A stretch of DNA of 64,000 bases, taken from the NCBI RefSeq assembly GCF_035594125.1, contig NC_087197.1, positions 6,224,352 through 6,288,351 of the forward strand, in the 5' to 3' direction. Below are positions 26,215 through 37,141 of this stretch, one piece after another. The DNA comes from Scylla paramamosain. Lineage: Eukaryota; Arthropoda; Malacostraca; Decapoda; Portunidae. A model generated the notes under the pieces. That model worked only from the letters and a program-made list of their open reading frames with translations. It was not told the DNA's origin and made no database searches. Within the stretch, counting starts at the first letter, position 1; each line of letters begins with the position of its first letter. The position numbers were made by a program, and so were the translations under genes.

Positions 26215-26985
26215 AAGATGGAAATCTCTGTGGTGAAAGCAATTAAACAAAAGGAGTTACTTAGGGATACAGTAGAAAAGAAGTGTGTAATAGTGTTTGG
26301 TGTCAAGGATGAAGTGGAATCTATCAGATACAAAAGAGAGAAATGTGATAAAGAGCTAGCTAAGAAAGTGACTGGTGAAACTGAAGAGGAGGGTGACAAC
26401 ACAGCTGAAAAGGCTGAAGAGGTGACTAGGTTTGGTAAATATAAGGAAGGACGTAACAGGCCAATAAAAGTTTTGTCAAGTCAAAGGAGGAATACAAACA
26501 GATATGGATAATAAAAGACCTAAACAAGGAGGAAAGAAAAAAAAATAAATGATGCATTAAATGAAATGAAAGGGAAAAAAAATGGATGATGAACTGAGGA
26601 ATAGAAAAAACAATTCTGTTCAATAGTAATAGACATAAAACTTTAAAAAATGGCATGCAAGAAATAGGGAGAAGAGTTAAAAGGGCTAAAGGTGGCACAT
26701 CATAGTATCAACGGGATAATACTGTTGCAAGAAGAGAAAATAAGTCTGACAGTATGGGAATAGCCAAAAAAATTACATTAAGTGACAAAATTATTGCAGT
26801 TAAAATTGGGAAGGAAAGTACAACATGTGAATGAAAATAGAAAAAAAGAAACAGGTTGATGGAGTAAGGAAAGAACTATAAGTGGAAGAATTGAAGCGAA
26901 GATAAGACGGGCAGGAAAGGAGTTAAGGGGTCTTGTTGTGGTATATATTCCACTTATAAGACAAGTTCACCCAAGCTCAAGATGT
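26215..26985 (+). mobile_element. LINE-B fragment: ORF1 and start of ORF2
   Basis: The frame 26,218-26,511 carries IKQKELLRDTVEKKCVIVFG and EEVTRFGKYKEGRNRPIKVL, parallel to LINE-B copy 1 ORF1. Downstream, LNKEERKK and a broken ORF2 region (LVVVYIP near 26,940) can be read in shifting frames. Heavily decayed. Confidence 0.7.
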
Positions 26986-26989
26986 AAAC

Positions 26990-27575
26990 ACTGGAGCACT
27001 CCAGATTTCCAGCTGTACTCATAGCCAGATGGTGGAAAACTTTGAAGATTCAAGAGCGTGGGCACAAAAGCAGGTTAAGTCATTGCGCATATAAACACAA
27101 CATCCAGCTTTGGATAAAAAGTGAGGATAGAGAAAGTAGAAGGGAACAGAAAAGGAGCTACTGTCAGTTGTCTCAAACATCTGAGTTTCAGTGAGGAAAA
27201 GATGATGAGGTTTAGAAGAGGAGAGGTGGTGTTCTACAGATTGAAAATTAGATCTTAGACCGCAAATGTTGCAGAAGCTAATGAAGGGGGGAAGTTGAGG
27301 GGGTGTCAAGACACTTAGGGTCGTTGTCAGAAGGGCAATCCGACCTGGGAACTCTGAGGCTGGTGTAGGAGTCGCCATAATAATTTTTAAATTTTGAGTG
27401 AAGGGTGTATGTGTTATTAGGTGCTTGTAGTTTTGTGTGGAGGAAGAGAGTTGTCTTTAGAGGGCAGGCTGTGACTGCCCTCTTGTGTTGTGAGACATAA
27501 AGGGAAATGTTCAGTGAGGTCACAGCTGGGTTTAATGATAAGCTCACAGCACCCCCTGATACACCTCACTGGAAG
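26990..27575 (-). mobile_element. LINE-A copy 5: 5' fragment with endonuclease N terminus
   Basis: The minus frame 27,378-27,019 reads FISFCNICGLRSNFQSVEHH, LFLTETQM and SKAGCCVYMRNDLTCFCAHA, the N-terminal third of an AP-like LINE endonuclease with the T-E-T-Q block. Sequence upstream of it (to about 27,575) should be LINE-A leader. This part is absent from every other LINE-A copy in the window, so the join to LINE-A is inferred from endonuclease style, not from overlap. Confidence 0.6.
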
Positions 27576-27645
27576 TAATTGTTGTTTTGGCAGGTGCCTA
27601 CTGCCGCCTCCTACTTCTGCTGCAGCTGCCCATCTTCCATACAAG

Positions 27646-28317
27646 ACATGTACAGTAGTATTCAAGGTGAATTGCATGGACTATTGCCAGAACTGAAGGC
27701 TGTTGTTGGTACTATTTTCAAGGCCTTTGAGGTTTTCACAGAAAATAAAGACCAAGAAATTAATGAGCTAAGGATCAAAATAAGCGCCCTTAAAAATAGA
27801 GTCACACAGCTGGAGGACCAAATAGATGATGTCAACCAACATGAAAGATGATGTACTATTATAATCAGTGTCCCTGACCTACTCCAAGAGACAAATGGTG
27901 AAAACGCAACTGAAGTTGTGGTCAACACCATCAAACGCACTCTCAAAGTGAACAACTTGCCCTCTGAAATCAATGTAGCTCACAGACTTGGTGCTAAAAA
28001 CAAATCAGATACAAAGCCCATGGTCATGAAACTCCACATGCGACGAAAAAAAAAGATGAGTTGATGAGTGCTTGTGTCACAGTTAAACCTAACATGTACA
28101 TTAATGAAAGCCTCTCCCCCAAGCATATGGTTTCAAAACCATATGGAACATAAGAAAACAAAACGGACATGTTCCAACAGTGCTATACCCGTGATGGAGA
28201 AATCTGTTTAAAGATCAGGTGCTCTACTGTAAAGCACACAATAACCAGCAAAAACACTCTGAACAACTTCCTTGACACATTCCATGAACTCAAGAACAAG
28301 GCTCATCCTTCTAAATA
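27646..28317 (+). pseudogene. LINE-E ORF1: coiled coil plus RNA-binding region
   Basis: The first 68 codons give IQGELHGLLPELKAVVGTIF and a helix, KDQEINELRIKISALKNRVT then QLEDQIDDVNQHER, with clear heptads. After a TGA at 27,849-27,851, coding continues in frame: TIIISVPDLLQETNGENATE, VVVNTIKRTLKVNNLPSEIN, VAHRLGAKNKSDTKPMVMKL, and so on. The V.I.G.P....E...T and AHRLG blocks are characteristic of LINE ORF1 RRM/CTD regions. Coding ends near 28,317 (KNKAHPSK). A frameshift lies at an A-run near 28,050. This protein would package element RNA. The copy is dead. Confidence 0.72.
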
Positions 28318-29150
28318 AGACCATATTCATGTAGTCAATTTAATGTCTTTATTTCCATTTAATGCATATATTTCCATGTGTAATCCACTACCCTTCTGCT
28401 TAAGTACTTCTGCATTTCTCCCACAAAATGTACCAACCAAACAGAATTTAAGCTTATTATTTATCTTACTACCTCAACATCAGATATCTTGTCTATTCTC
28501 AATCTCATCAACTTCCACAACTACCTCTTCCATGACTATTACACATATTGTCATATACTGTCTTAATACATGATTCAAATAAACCCAACTAAAATAAAAG
28601 CTAGTCCTAATAATGATTACTTTATACATACAACTATCTTCACTTATAATACTACAATAACAACTACTACTACAGCTACTGCCAATACCAGTACACTACT
28701 ACTATGACTACTACTACTTTACTGATAACATTTCATAGCCTCTACCAGTGCTGCATTTGTCGCAAGCACAATTGAAACTCTACCACCTTTCTTCTCTTCC
28801 CGCATATCATTTATGTATCATTAAGCCCATTCTATATGCAACTTATTTTTGTTTACTATATACATATGTACTATATGTGTTCCACTTCATATCAACAAGC
28901 CACTTAAGTACCTATTATCATACTAATAGCCACATCTAACAATACATCCCATTCCTTTAGCCTAACCACAATACATTATTATAATGATGCACACCTGTTA
29001 AGCCAGGTAACGTTTTGTAATTTTATTCACTTCGGTCTTCATTCTCATTAAGCCAACTCCTGTCCTTTTTTTATATGGAAAATGATGATACTGTTGTGAC
29101 ATCACGACAGACGATAATGACTTTGGCACAGGTATTATTAGAACAATAAA
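28318..29150. other. A/T-rich spacer between LINE-E ORF1 and ORF2
   Basis: No gene was seen. Around 28,640-28,720 it contains an imperfect (ACT)n-like cryptic repeat. Confidence 0.45.
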
Positions 29151-31100
29151 TGGACATACAATTCTTGCCTCTCTTTATAAATATTATAGCACTGAAGAGT
29201 ATAACCAACACTCACAGAATACGTCAACTACAACCAAACCCTGCCTTAACATTTTTCACCTTAATAACAGATCCCTCCATAAAGACTTTGATAACCTAAC
29301 ACCTCTCTTAAAATGCCTTAACAACTAACCACACATCGTTGCACTCTTAGAAATATGGTTGAAAGACTACTTCTCAAAATGGATAAATTATAAGGAATGT
29401 TGACCACAATACATGCACACAACACCAAAATCAAGCAACACAAATAACAAGCTCAGGTAGAATTAATTACTATATCTTCAGCAATTTCAGAAATAACAAT
29501 AAAAAAAAACTGGCAGGCTATCAATGAACTGTCAGGCAGACAAATGTCCAGAACAGTGATCTCTAACTTAATTCACAATAATAAAACACACATTATTCCT
29601 CAACAAATTGCAGCTTTCAATGAACACTTTATTGAAGTGGCATCCAGCTTGAACAATACTCTACCACCAGCTGACAGAAATGCTGCTGACTGCTTACAAG
29701 GCAGTTATCCAAATTCTGTGTCCTTCCCACCAGTTACTGCTGCTGACATAACAAATGTAATAAAAACTAAAAAAAAAAAACAAGAAATCAAATGTCAATG
29801 AAATTCCTATCACTTTATTACAACATAATTCTGCACAGATTGCTAATCTCATTACTTTGCTTTTCAACCAGTCCATTACTACTGTAAAATTCCTGCCAAT
29901 GTTAAAAAGTGCTAATATCACCATAATACACAAATCTGGTCCCAAGAATTACTCAAATAATTGTTGCCCTATTTCTGCCCTGTCTATCTTCTCAAAAATA
30001 TTTGAAACTCTAATAAAAAATAAACATGTTATATCTGGATAAAAACAAAATGTGAAGCAATTCTCAGTATGGATTCAGAAAAATTTCAACACTTATCATG
30101 CTCTAAGTCAATTTTCCTCCTATCTTTATTCATCTCTTCATTATCAGTATTATCAATCTTTGTTGACTTCTTCAAAACTTTTGATACTGTCAGCCACACT
30201 ATACTTCTAGAAAATTTGCATCATTATAGCAAACAAGGTACTGTACATTCCTGATTCAAAGCCTATTTAACTGATAGAACCCAGTGTACAGTCCATGATG
30301 GGTATGATTCCATACAAAGAAACATCTACTGGTGTGCCATAGCATAGTGTCTTAAGGCCCACACTGTTCTTATCTACATCAGTGATAAAGTATTCTCTCA
30401 TGCAAATGTTATTTTCTTTTCTTATGACATGACCCAATATTTCACAGGCTTTAGTAATGATACCCTACTCTATTCAGCCAATGAAGACCTAGATAAACTA
30501 CACAACTGGTGTTTGGGCAATAGGCTTACAATCAATAGCAATAAAACTCATTTAATTTTATTCTCTAACAGAACTGATGATATTCTATTAGAACTGAAAA
30601 AAATAAATAATAATAATAATAAGCAGAACTAACAAACTTAAACTTCTGGAAATCATCTTTGATGAAAACCAGACTTTTAAATTTCATACAAGTAATATTT
30701 CCCAAATACTTTTAAGATGCACTACCATGCTATATAAAATAAGAGATTTTATGCCTTGTGAAGTTCTAAAATCACTACTATGCTCACATATTTCATTATC
30801 TACAATACTGTAATCTGATCTGGATACCACTCATGCCACACATTTAAAATGCATAAACATAATCCATAAAAAGATAATCCACACTATTAAAAAGAACTCA
30901 TATCTTGAACACACCACTGCACTCTTCAAAAACATGAACATATTGAAGCTTGAAGACATATAAAAACTTAATATTGCAACCTATGTGTACAAGGACCTAA
31001 TCAATATCTCTCTTCTATCTCATGATAACACCACATGTTACAGAGAATGCCTATGTACACCAACTCACCACCTAAGCCTCTTCCAATACCCAACTATGTA
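29150..31100 (+). pseudogene. LINE-E ORF2: endonuclease remnant and reverse transcriptase
   Basis: An endonuclease start is seen as IFHLNNRSLHKDFDNLTPLL with VALLEIWL (about 29,250-29,370). Most of the nuclease is then missing. RT pieces include NDQ-type sequence IAAFNEHFIEVASSLNNTLP, LKSANITIIHKSGPKNYSNN, SIFSKIFETLIKNK, FVDFFKTFDTVSHTILLENL (catalytic D block) and CLGNRLTINSNKTHLILFSN. A C-terminal FDENQTFKFHT block follows. The A-D-D box is not intact: about 30,455-30,475 gives S-N-D-T. Stops are frequent, so this is an old copy. Confidence 0.72.
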
Positions 31101-31868
31101 CAGCAGAACCTCATTTTTCAAACTTAATTAGTTCCTAAATGCCGTTTGAAATCTGAAATATTCGAATACCAAAACTATTTTCCCCACAGGAATCAATGTA
31201 AAATAGATTTATCCATTCTCAGACATCCATCCACTGTGTCTTAACAAGTAATGACTAACGCTCCAACTGCTCAGATGGCTGCTCCACAACATCTCCAGCT
31301 TAGAAATTTTTTATCCAGAAAAGATGTATTGAATGAACTTAGTGACACAGGACTCATGAAAAGATATTGTTTAGACTATGCAGGCATTCTCTTTGTCACC
31401 AATCAAGTGAGGGAAGCCTTAAAGGGTGACACAGAGTGAAAAGCAACCCACTTACTGCCAATATGAAGGTGATCATAACAGACATCTTGCTGCTGGGAAA
31501 AGCTACAAGGGAAATGCAGTTGTGCTGTAGTGATGTTGTTTTGGGCCACAGAGAGAGCCACAAAAGCTCGGGATTACTCTTGAATGCCAAACCTTATTTG
31601 CTTACATTGAATTTCTTCGACAGGATCACATTTAGCTTATTTCAAAGATTGAAGTACTGTCTTATCCAATGTGCCTCTCCTCCAAATATATTAAAATGAA
31701 AGAAATATTTATAGAAACTATAAATTAGTAATAAATGGCAGCTTTTGCTGTAATATTTGAAATCAAGTAACCTTGTTCAAAAACTGAATCATGGTACGAC
31801 AACTGAAGCAATTGTGAGTTAGAAATTTTGTTCGAAAAGGGAAACATTCAGTAACCGAGGTTACACTG
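31101..31868 (+). mobile_element. 768-bp element with Tigger-type ends and Harbinger-like coding inside
   Basis: It begins CAGCAGAACCTCATTTTTCA, and its other end in reverse complement begins CAGTGTAACCTCGGTTACTG. TA flanks both ends (31,099-31,100 and 31,869-31,870). Removing it restores LINE-E coding across CCAACTATGTA/CTTAGG. Ends with CAGT..AACCTCGGTT and a TA duplication are typical of pogo/Tigger. The interior instead encodes a HARBI1-like segment (next entry). Confidence 0.75.
31251..31680 (+). pseudogene. HARBI1/Harbinger transposase-like N-terminal fragment
   Basis: Readable in two frames with a shift near 31,436. The first is RKDVLNELSDTGLMKRYCLD then YAGILFVTNQVREALKGDTE. The second is SNPLTANMKVIITDILLLGK followed by an MQLCCSDVVLGH block. 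The pattern [RK]R[YF]xLD.AGI.FVT..VREAL, then LT..MKVI.TL..L..GK.Q.C.SD, is what I know from HARBI1-like nucleases of PIF/Harbinger elements. In that family this precedes the DDE nuclease, which is missing here. Surrounding ends look Tigger-like, so the piece may be a nested fragment or a captured segment. Confidence 0.62.
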
Positions 31869-31962
31869 TACTTAGGCCCTTAAATATGGAATTCCCTGCC
31901 TTTCTATACTAGGAAAGTCCACTCACTTAATGAATTTAAAATTAAACTCAAGAGTCATCTGA

Positions 31963-32381
31963 ATGTATGATAACCAATGTTCTTCCTTCAATGTTATGTT
32001 TCTCACCTTATCCTTCTCCAGTCTTATTCTATACCTATCTGCAACATCATTGTTATCAACTCTACATCATTACTTCACCCCTTCTTGCCATCTTATTCAT
32101 AATGTTTGTCTCATTTATTCCACCTTATACATTATTACTTCACCACTTCTTGCCATCTTATTCATAATGTTTATCCAATTTATTACAGCTTACCCCCATG
32201 TTATTCATATTCATCTCCTTATCTCATTATATTCTTATTTTCCGTGTTTTATATTAGTGTACCCACATTTATTCCACCTTACCCCATGTAATATCATATT
32301 CATCTCACCATTCATTCATATCACCATCCATATCTCCCTTATTTTATATGAGTAAATGTATAAGTTTAATTAATAGTGGTG
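31963..32381 (+). repeat. LINE-E 3' region with a two-copy 66-70 bp tandem repeat
   Basis: About 32,060-32,126 and 32,127-32,193 repeat the unit containing CTTCTTGCCATCTTATTCAT and AATGTTT.TC..ATTTATT. The rest is pyrimidine-rich A/T sequence. Small open frames here have no merit. Confidence 0.7.
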
Positions 32382-34540
32382 TCAAAATCTTTCAAGATCT
32401 AACTCCCCTCATGACTTCTGGCATCTAGCCAAAAATATCTCCAATAACTTTGCTTCTTCTTCTTTCCCTCCTTTATTTCAGCCAGATGGCACCACTGCTA
32501 TTACATCTATCTCAAAAACTGGACTCTTCACTCAAACCTTTGCTAAAAACTCTACCTTGGGCATTTCAGGGCTTGTTCTTCCCTCTCCTCCATCCTCTGA
32601 CTACCTATTAAAATTCTTCAAAGTGATGTTTACCATGCCCTCGCTGGCCTAAACCTTCGGAAGGCTTATGGGCCTGATGGGTCCCTCCTGTTGTTCTCCA
32701 AAACTGTGCCTCTGTGCTTGTATCTTGCTTAGTTAAACTCTTTCAACTCTGTCTGTCAACATCTACCTTTCCTTCTTGCTGGAAGTTTTTCTTCATTTAG
32801 CCTGTTCCTAAAAAGGGTGACTTCTAATCCCTCAAACCATCATCCTATTGCTTTAATTTTCTGCCTATCTAAAGTTTTTCAGTTTGTCCTCAACAGGAAG
32901 ATCTTAAACAACTATCACTTTACAACCTCCTATCTGATCTCCGCTCTACTGGTGATCCTCTAGCTTTCCTTACTGAGTCTTTGTCATCCTCTTTTAGAGA
33001 TTTTGGTAAAACTTTTGTTGTTGCCTTATACATATCAAAAGCCTTTGATAGAGTCTAGCACAAAGCTTTGAATTCCAAACTACCCTCCTACAGCTTCTAT
33101 CCCTCTCTTTGTAACTTCATCTCAAGTTTCCTTTCTGACCATTCTATTGCTGCTGTGGTAGATGGTCACTATTCTTCTCCTAAATTTATTAACAGTGGTG
33201 TTCTGTCAAGGCTGCTCTACTGGTGATCTTCTGGCTTTCCTTACTGAGGCTTAGTCATCCTCTTTTTAGAGATTTTGGTGAAACTTTTGCTATTGCCTTA
33301 GACATATCAAAAGCTTTTGATAGAGTCTAGCACAAAGCTTTGACTTCCAAACTACTCTCCTATGGCTTCTATCACTCTCTTTGTAATTTCATTTCAAGTT
33401 TCCTTTCTGACCATTCTATTGCTGCTGTGGTAGATTGTCACTATTCTTCTCCCAAATCTATTAACAGTGGTGTTCCTCAAGATTTTGTCCTGTCACCCAC
33501 TCTCTTCCTATAATCCATCAATGATCTTTTAAAACCAAACTTCTTGTCCTATCTACTCCTACTCTGATGATACCATCCTGCATTTTTCCATGTCTTTTCA
33601 TAGATGTCCAACCCTTCAGGAAGTAAACAGTTCATGCAGGGAAGCTACAGAATGCCTGACTTCTGATCTTTCTAAAATTTCTGATTGGAGCAGAGCAAAC
33701 TTGTTCAGTGCCTCAAAAATTCAATTAATCCATCTATCAACTCAACACAACCTTCCAGACAACTATCTCCCCTTCTTCAGTGACACTCAACTGTCCCCCT
33801 CTTCTACACTGAACATCCTTGGTCTGTCCTTTTCATGCAGGGGAAGCTACAGAATGCCTGACTTCTGATCTTTCTAAAATTTGAACTGAAAACTTCACAT
33901 TTCCTTACTAAGTAAAACAGCTTATATGAAGTTAGACATTCTGAGATGTCTCCACCAGTTTTTCTCATCCCTCCAGCTGCTAACTCTGTACAAGGGCCTT
34001 ATTCATCCATGTATGGGGTATGCTTCACATGTCTGGGGTGTTCCTCTTATACTGCTCTTTTAGACAGGGTGGAATTAAAAGCTTTTCATCTCATCAACTC
34101 TTCTCCTCTAACTGTCAGTCTTCAGCCTCTTTCTCATTGTTGCAATGTTGCATCTCTAGCTATCTTCTACCACTATTTTCATGCCAACTGCTCTTCTGAT
34201 CTTGCCTCCCTTCCTCATGCAGCCTTGTGTCACCTACACCTAACTGCACAAGACTTTCTTCTTTCTCTCACCCATATTCTGTCCACCTCTCTGATGCAAG
34301 AGTTGACCAGTATTCTCAGTCATTCATCCCTTTCTCTTGTAACTCTGGAATTCCCTACCTGCTTCTGTATTTCCATCTTCCTATGACTTGAATTTCTTCA
34401 AGAGGGAAGTTTCAAGACACTTATCCTTCAATTTTTGATAACTGCTTCAAACCCTGTTTTGGGGACCAGCTTCTCAGTAGGCTTTTTGTTTTATTGGATT
34501 TTCGTTGCCCTTGGCTTGTGCCCCTCCTACATAAGAAAAA
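32382..34540 (+). mobile_element. LINE-A copy 6, with internal duplications
   Basis: Starts in the RT linker (GTCAAAATCTTTCAAGATCT) and runs to the 3' UTR and a short poly(A) at 34,531-34,540. RT sequence from the [11 protein letters not shown] block to the INSGV block occurs twice in tandem (about 32,941-33,197 and 33,211-33,473). A shorter block recurs at 33,630-33,692 and 33,832-33,885. The YADD region (about 33,565-33,590) is frameshifted (S-D-D-T). Pseudogene throughout. Confidence 0.87.
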
Positions 34541-34689
34541 AATAATTGCATACATATACTCCCATATGTTACTGCCTAAAAAGCTTTTCTCACCATGAAG
34601 GTTATCCCACCAACCTGTTAAAAATACATGTATTTTAAATCCAAGGCTATCATACAGTGTTTAAGTGTTTAAACTCATAGAGGAAAGAA
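34541..34689. other. Unassigned spacer
   Basis: Short stretch between LINE-A copy 6 and the next LINE-B copy. Nothing was recognised. Confidence 0.35.
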
Positions 34690-35494
34690 GATTATGATAT
34701 TATGCTGTAAGATACAAGAGAAGGTTTGGACAGAATAGTGAGAATGACAGGGTAGTAGCTATTGCTAGAAAACTTTAAATGTAAAGTTTCTTGAGATTTG
34801 ACTACTATGGGTGGAGTTATGTCATGGGGATACAAACTCTTGACATTGTCAATGGAAAACATGCTTATCCAGTGGGTTGTAGAGAACACAATGTAAAGAA
34901 TAGATGATGGACTGTCTAGACTAGATAGTATTTACAAAGGAACCAAAAACTGTAGATAAAGTAGAATATAAATGTCCAATAGAAAAATGTGATCGTGTGG
35001 TAATACAACTAACTTTAAAAAGAAGTTAAGGAAGAGTTAGGGAGATAAAACCATAGGATTGGAAGATTCAACTATAAAAAAGGAAAGTTGGATTAGCTTA
35101 AAAAATACTTTGAAAAAACTGACTGGGGTAAGTTTACAGAAGTCAGGGAAGTGGAAAGAAAATGGAAAGAGTTTGTTGAAATATATAACAAAGAAGTTCA
35201 AAGATATGTACTGAAAGTAAGTGGCACAGAAGTTAGCCATAAGGACTGGTTTAATAGGAAATGTGAAATATCAAAAACAGAAAGAAATACTGCTGAGAAA
35301 AATGGAAGAGAGGGGGAAGACAAAATTCTTGGCCAGAATATATGAAAAAGAGAAACAAATATGTTTAGTTATCAAGAGAAAGCACAGAAAATACAAAATA
35401 TATAATAGATAAATGCAAAGACCAACTGAAACTGTTCTACAGGCATGTCAACAATAAGGTACAACAAAGGAAAGAATTGAAAAATTAAAGATGG

Positions 35495-36045
35495 ATGGTG
35501 TAAATCTTAAGTCCAGGGATGTGGTCACTCCAAACCCTAAATGCCTATGTGTGGGTGGAGATAAACACTTAGAAAACAGTAGTTCCTTTAATGAAGATCC
35601 TCCCTGAGAATGGATGGGGGTGGCAAAGGCATTTAGCTGTTAGCACAACAGGCAAGGTGTGTGGAGTGTTATAGACAGCTTGGCAGGGTAGGATGGCTAG
35701 TGAGAGGCCAGGCAGAGTCCAAGCCGAGTGGAGACGTGTTCAGATTCCCCACAGTGGCTGGTAGCAAGCTTCATGGGAGACAGATAGGGAAAGTCAGGCA
35801 AGTGGTGATATTGACTCAGCTGCCACCCTGGAATGTCTGCCATGGTGTGGATGCAAGGACCCAAGCAATGGCTCGGTTGGGAGCTCACCTCTCTTGAAGT
35901 TGAAACTTGTGGCCCTGAGCCACATAGCTCCGACACCCAGAGAGTTACAAACATCAAAGCCTTGAAGTGGAGGGTTGGGGGGAGGGGGATGAAAGCTCTG
36001 AAGCATGAACCAGTGATGTTCAATAAGCTGCCTTGTCTTCACAGA
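35495..36045. mobile_element. Unclassified about 550-bp insert in LINE-B
   Basis: LINE-B coding KLKMDG (35,480-35,495) and KEYEDTRD (36,047 onward) should be adjacent. The intervening DNA is richer in G+C. AGATGG occurs on both sides (about 35,489 and 36,043) and may be the target duplication. TIRs were not seen. A tRNA-like B-box text (GTTCAGATTCC at about 35,739) hints at a SINE, but A-box spacing does not fit. Confidence 0.55.
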
Positions 36046-37141
36046 TGGCAAAGAATATGAGGACACCAGGGACATAGTGGTGATGGGTGATGCCTTTCAG
36101 TCAGTCTTCACCTAATAAAGTGAGTTTATGATACAAGAATGTGACAGTACAGTAGTTAACTCTTGAAGAAATACATGTGATAGTCAACAAAATACAAGAT
36201 ATGGAGAGTTTAGAAGTAGGAAAAACACAAGGTATGTCAAACTGGGTTGTAAAAGAATGTAATAATCAGTTGGCAAACAAAATACATTGTATTGTTGAAA
36301 ATTCGTTGAAAGAGAGTAAAGTATCAAGGACTGGAATAGGCTGATAGTGTGCCAATATTTAGAGGAGGTTGGACCATTATTACCAACATTAGCAGTGGCA
36401 AAAACATGTGAAAAAATTGTGAAGGACAGAGGGATGAAATACTTGGAAAAAAAATTGGCAAGATAACTGATAGACAATTTGGATTTTGTGGATGGAGATA
36501 ATGCACAACTATCTTGATATGTTTTTACCTGACAGTAACTGATATAGTACAAGAACATCTTGGATGGGTGGATTGTATCTACTTGGTTTTAAAAAAGATG
36601 TTTGACAAGGTGCCACATAAAAGACTTCTGTGGAAGATAAGAATGTTGGTGGAATGTGATGGGGACTTTGAAGTGGATGAAAGAGTTCCTGTGCAATAGA
36701 GAAATGAGAATGGTCATTAGAGACCAGAAGTCATCATGGAGGAAAGTAATTAGTGGAGTACTTCACAGCTGGCTCAAGTCATGTTCACTGGGTATGTCAG
36801 TGATATAACAGAAGGGATTAACAGCTATATTAGTTTATTTGTGGATGATTCTAAATTAATGACAAACATAGAAAAGGAGGAACATCAGAAAGCCCTACAA
36901 CAAGATCTGAACCAGACTGAAAAAATGGAGCTGTAAATGGAAAATGGATTTTAATGATAAACATGTAGCCTATTAGAATTTGGGAAGAATAATAAAAAAA
37001 TAAAAAAAATCTGGTGTTTATAAATTGGGAAATAATTATATTGGAAAAAGAACAAAAGAGTGACAGTACCAGACACATTATCACCTGAATACTAATTAAG
37101 CAAGATTGTGGAGGAAACAGTGGATCTGCTAAGGAATATAA

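Larger units (their letters stand above)
21823..26245 (-). mobile_element. LINE-D, CR1-like element with esterase-type ORF1, nested by its own 3' end
   Basis: On the minus strand the order is ORF1 C terminus with an SGNH-esterase-like domain (26,242-25,805), endonuclease (25,773 to about 24,900), RT N-terminal part (24,751-24,455), an interruption by an inverted LINE-D 3' copy (23,547-24,433), RT core (23,530-22,620) and RT C terminus (22,520-21,830). An esterase domain in ORF1 is known from CR1-group LINEs. The 3' UTR is lost at the lower end: sequence jumps from the KRRLD block to TTATGTTCTTAT. Confidence 0.85.
27580..31962 (+). mobile_element. LINE-E, old, two-ORF, with nested Tigger-ended insert
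   Basis: ORF1 (27,646-28,317), an inter-ORF stretch, then a heavily eroded endonuclease start (about 29,200-29,400) and RT (29,544-31,100). The coding tail resumes after a DNA-transposon insert (31,869-31,962, LGP...NMEFPAF). ORF1 style is that of LINE ORF1 proteins with coiled coil and RRM-like domain. The RT style is Jockey/BS-like. The base composition is very A/T-rich. Confidence 0.75.

Noticed and set aside
35739..35749. tRNA gene based on a B-box-like GTTCAGATTCC
   Set aside because: No A box at proper distance and no cloverleaf could be drawn.
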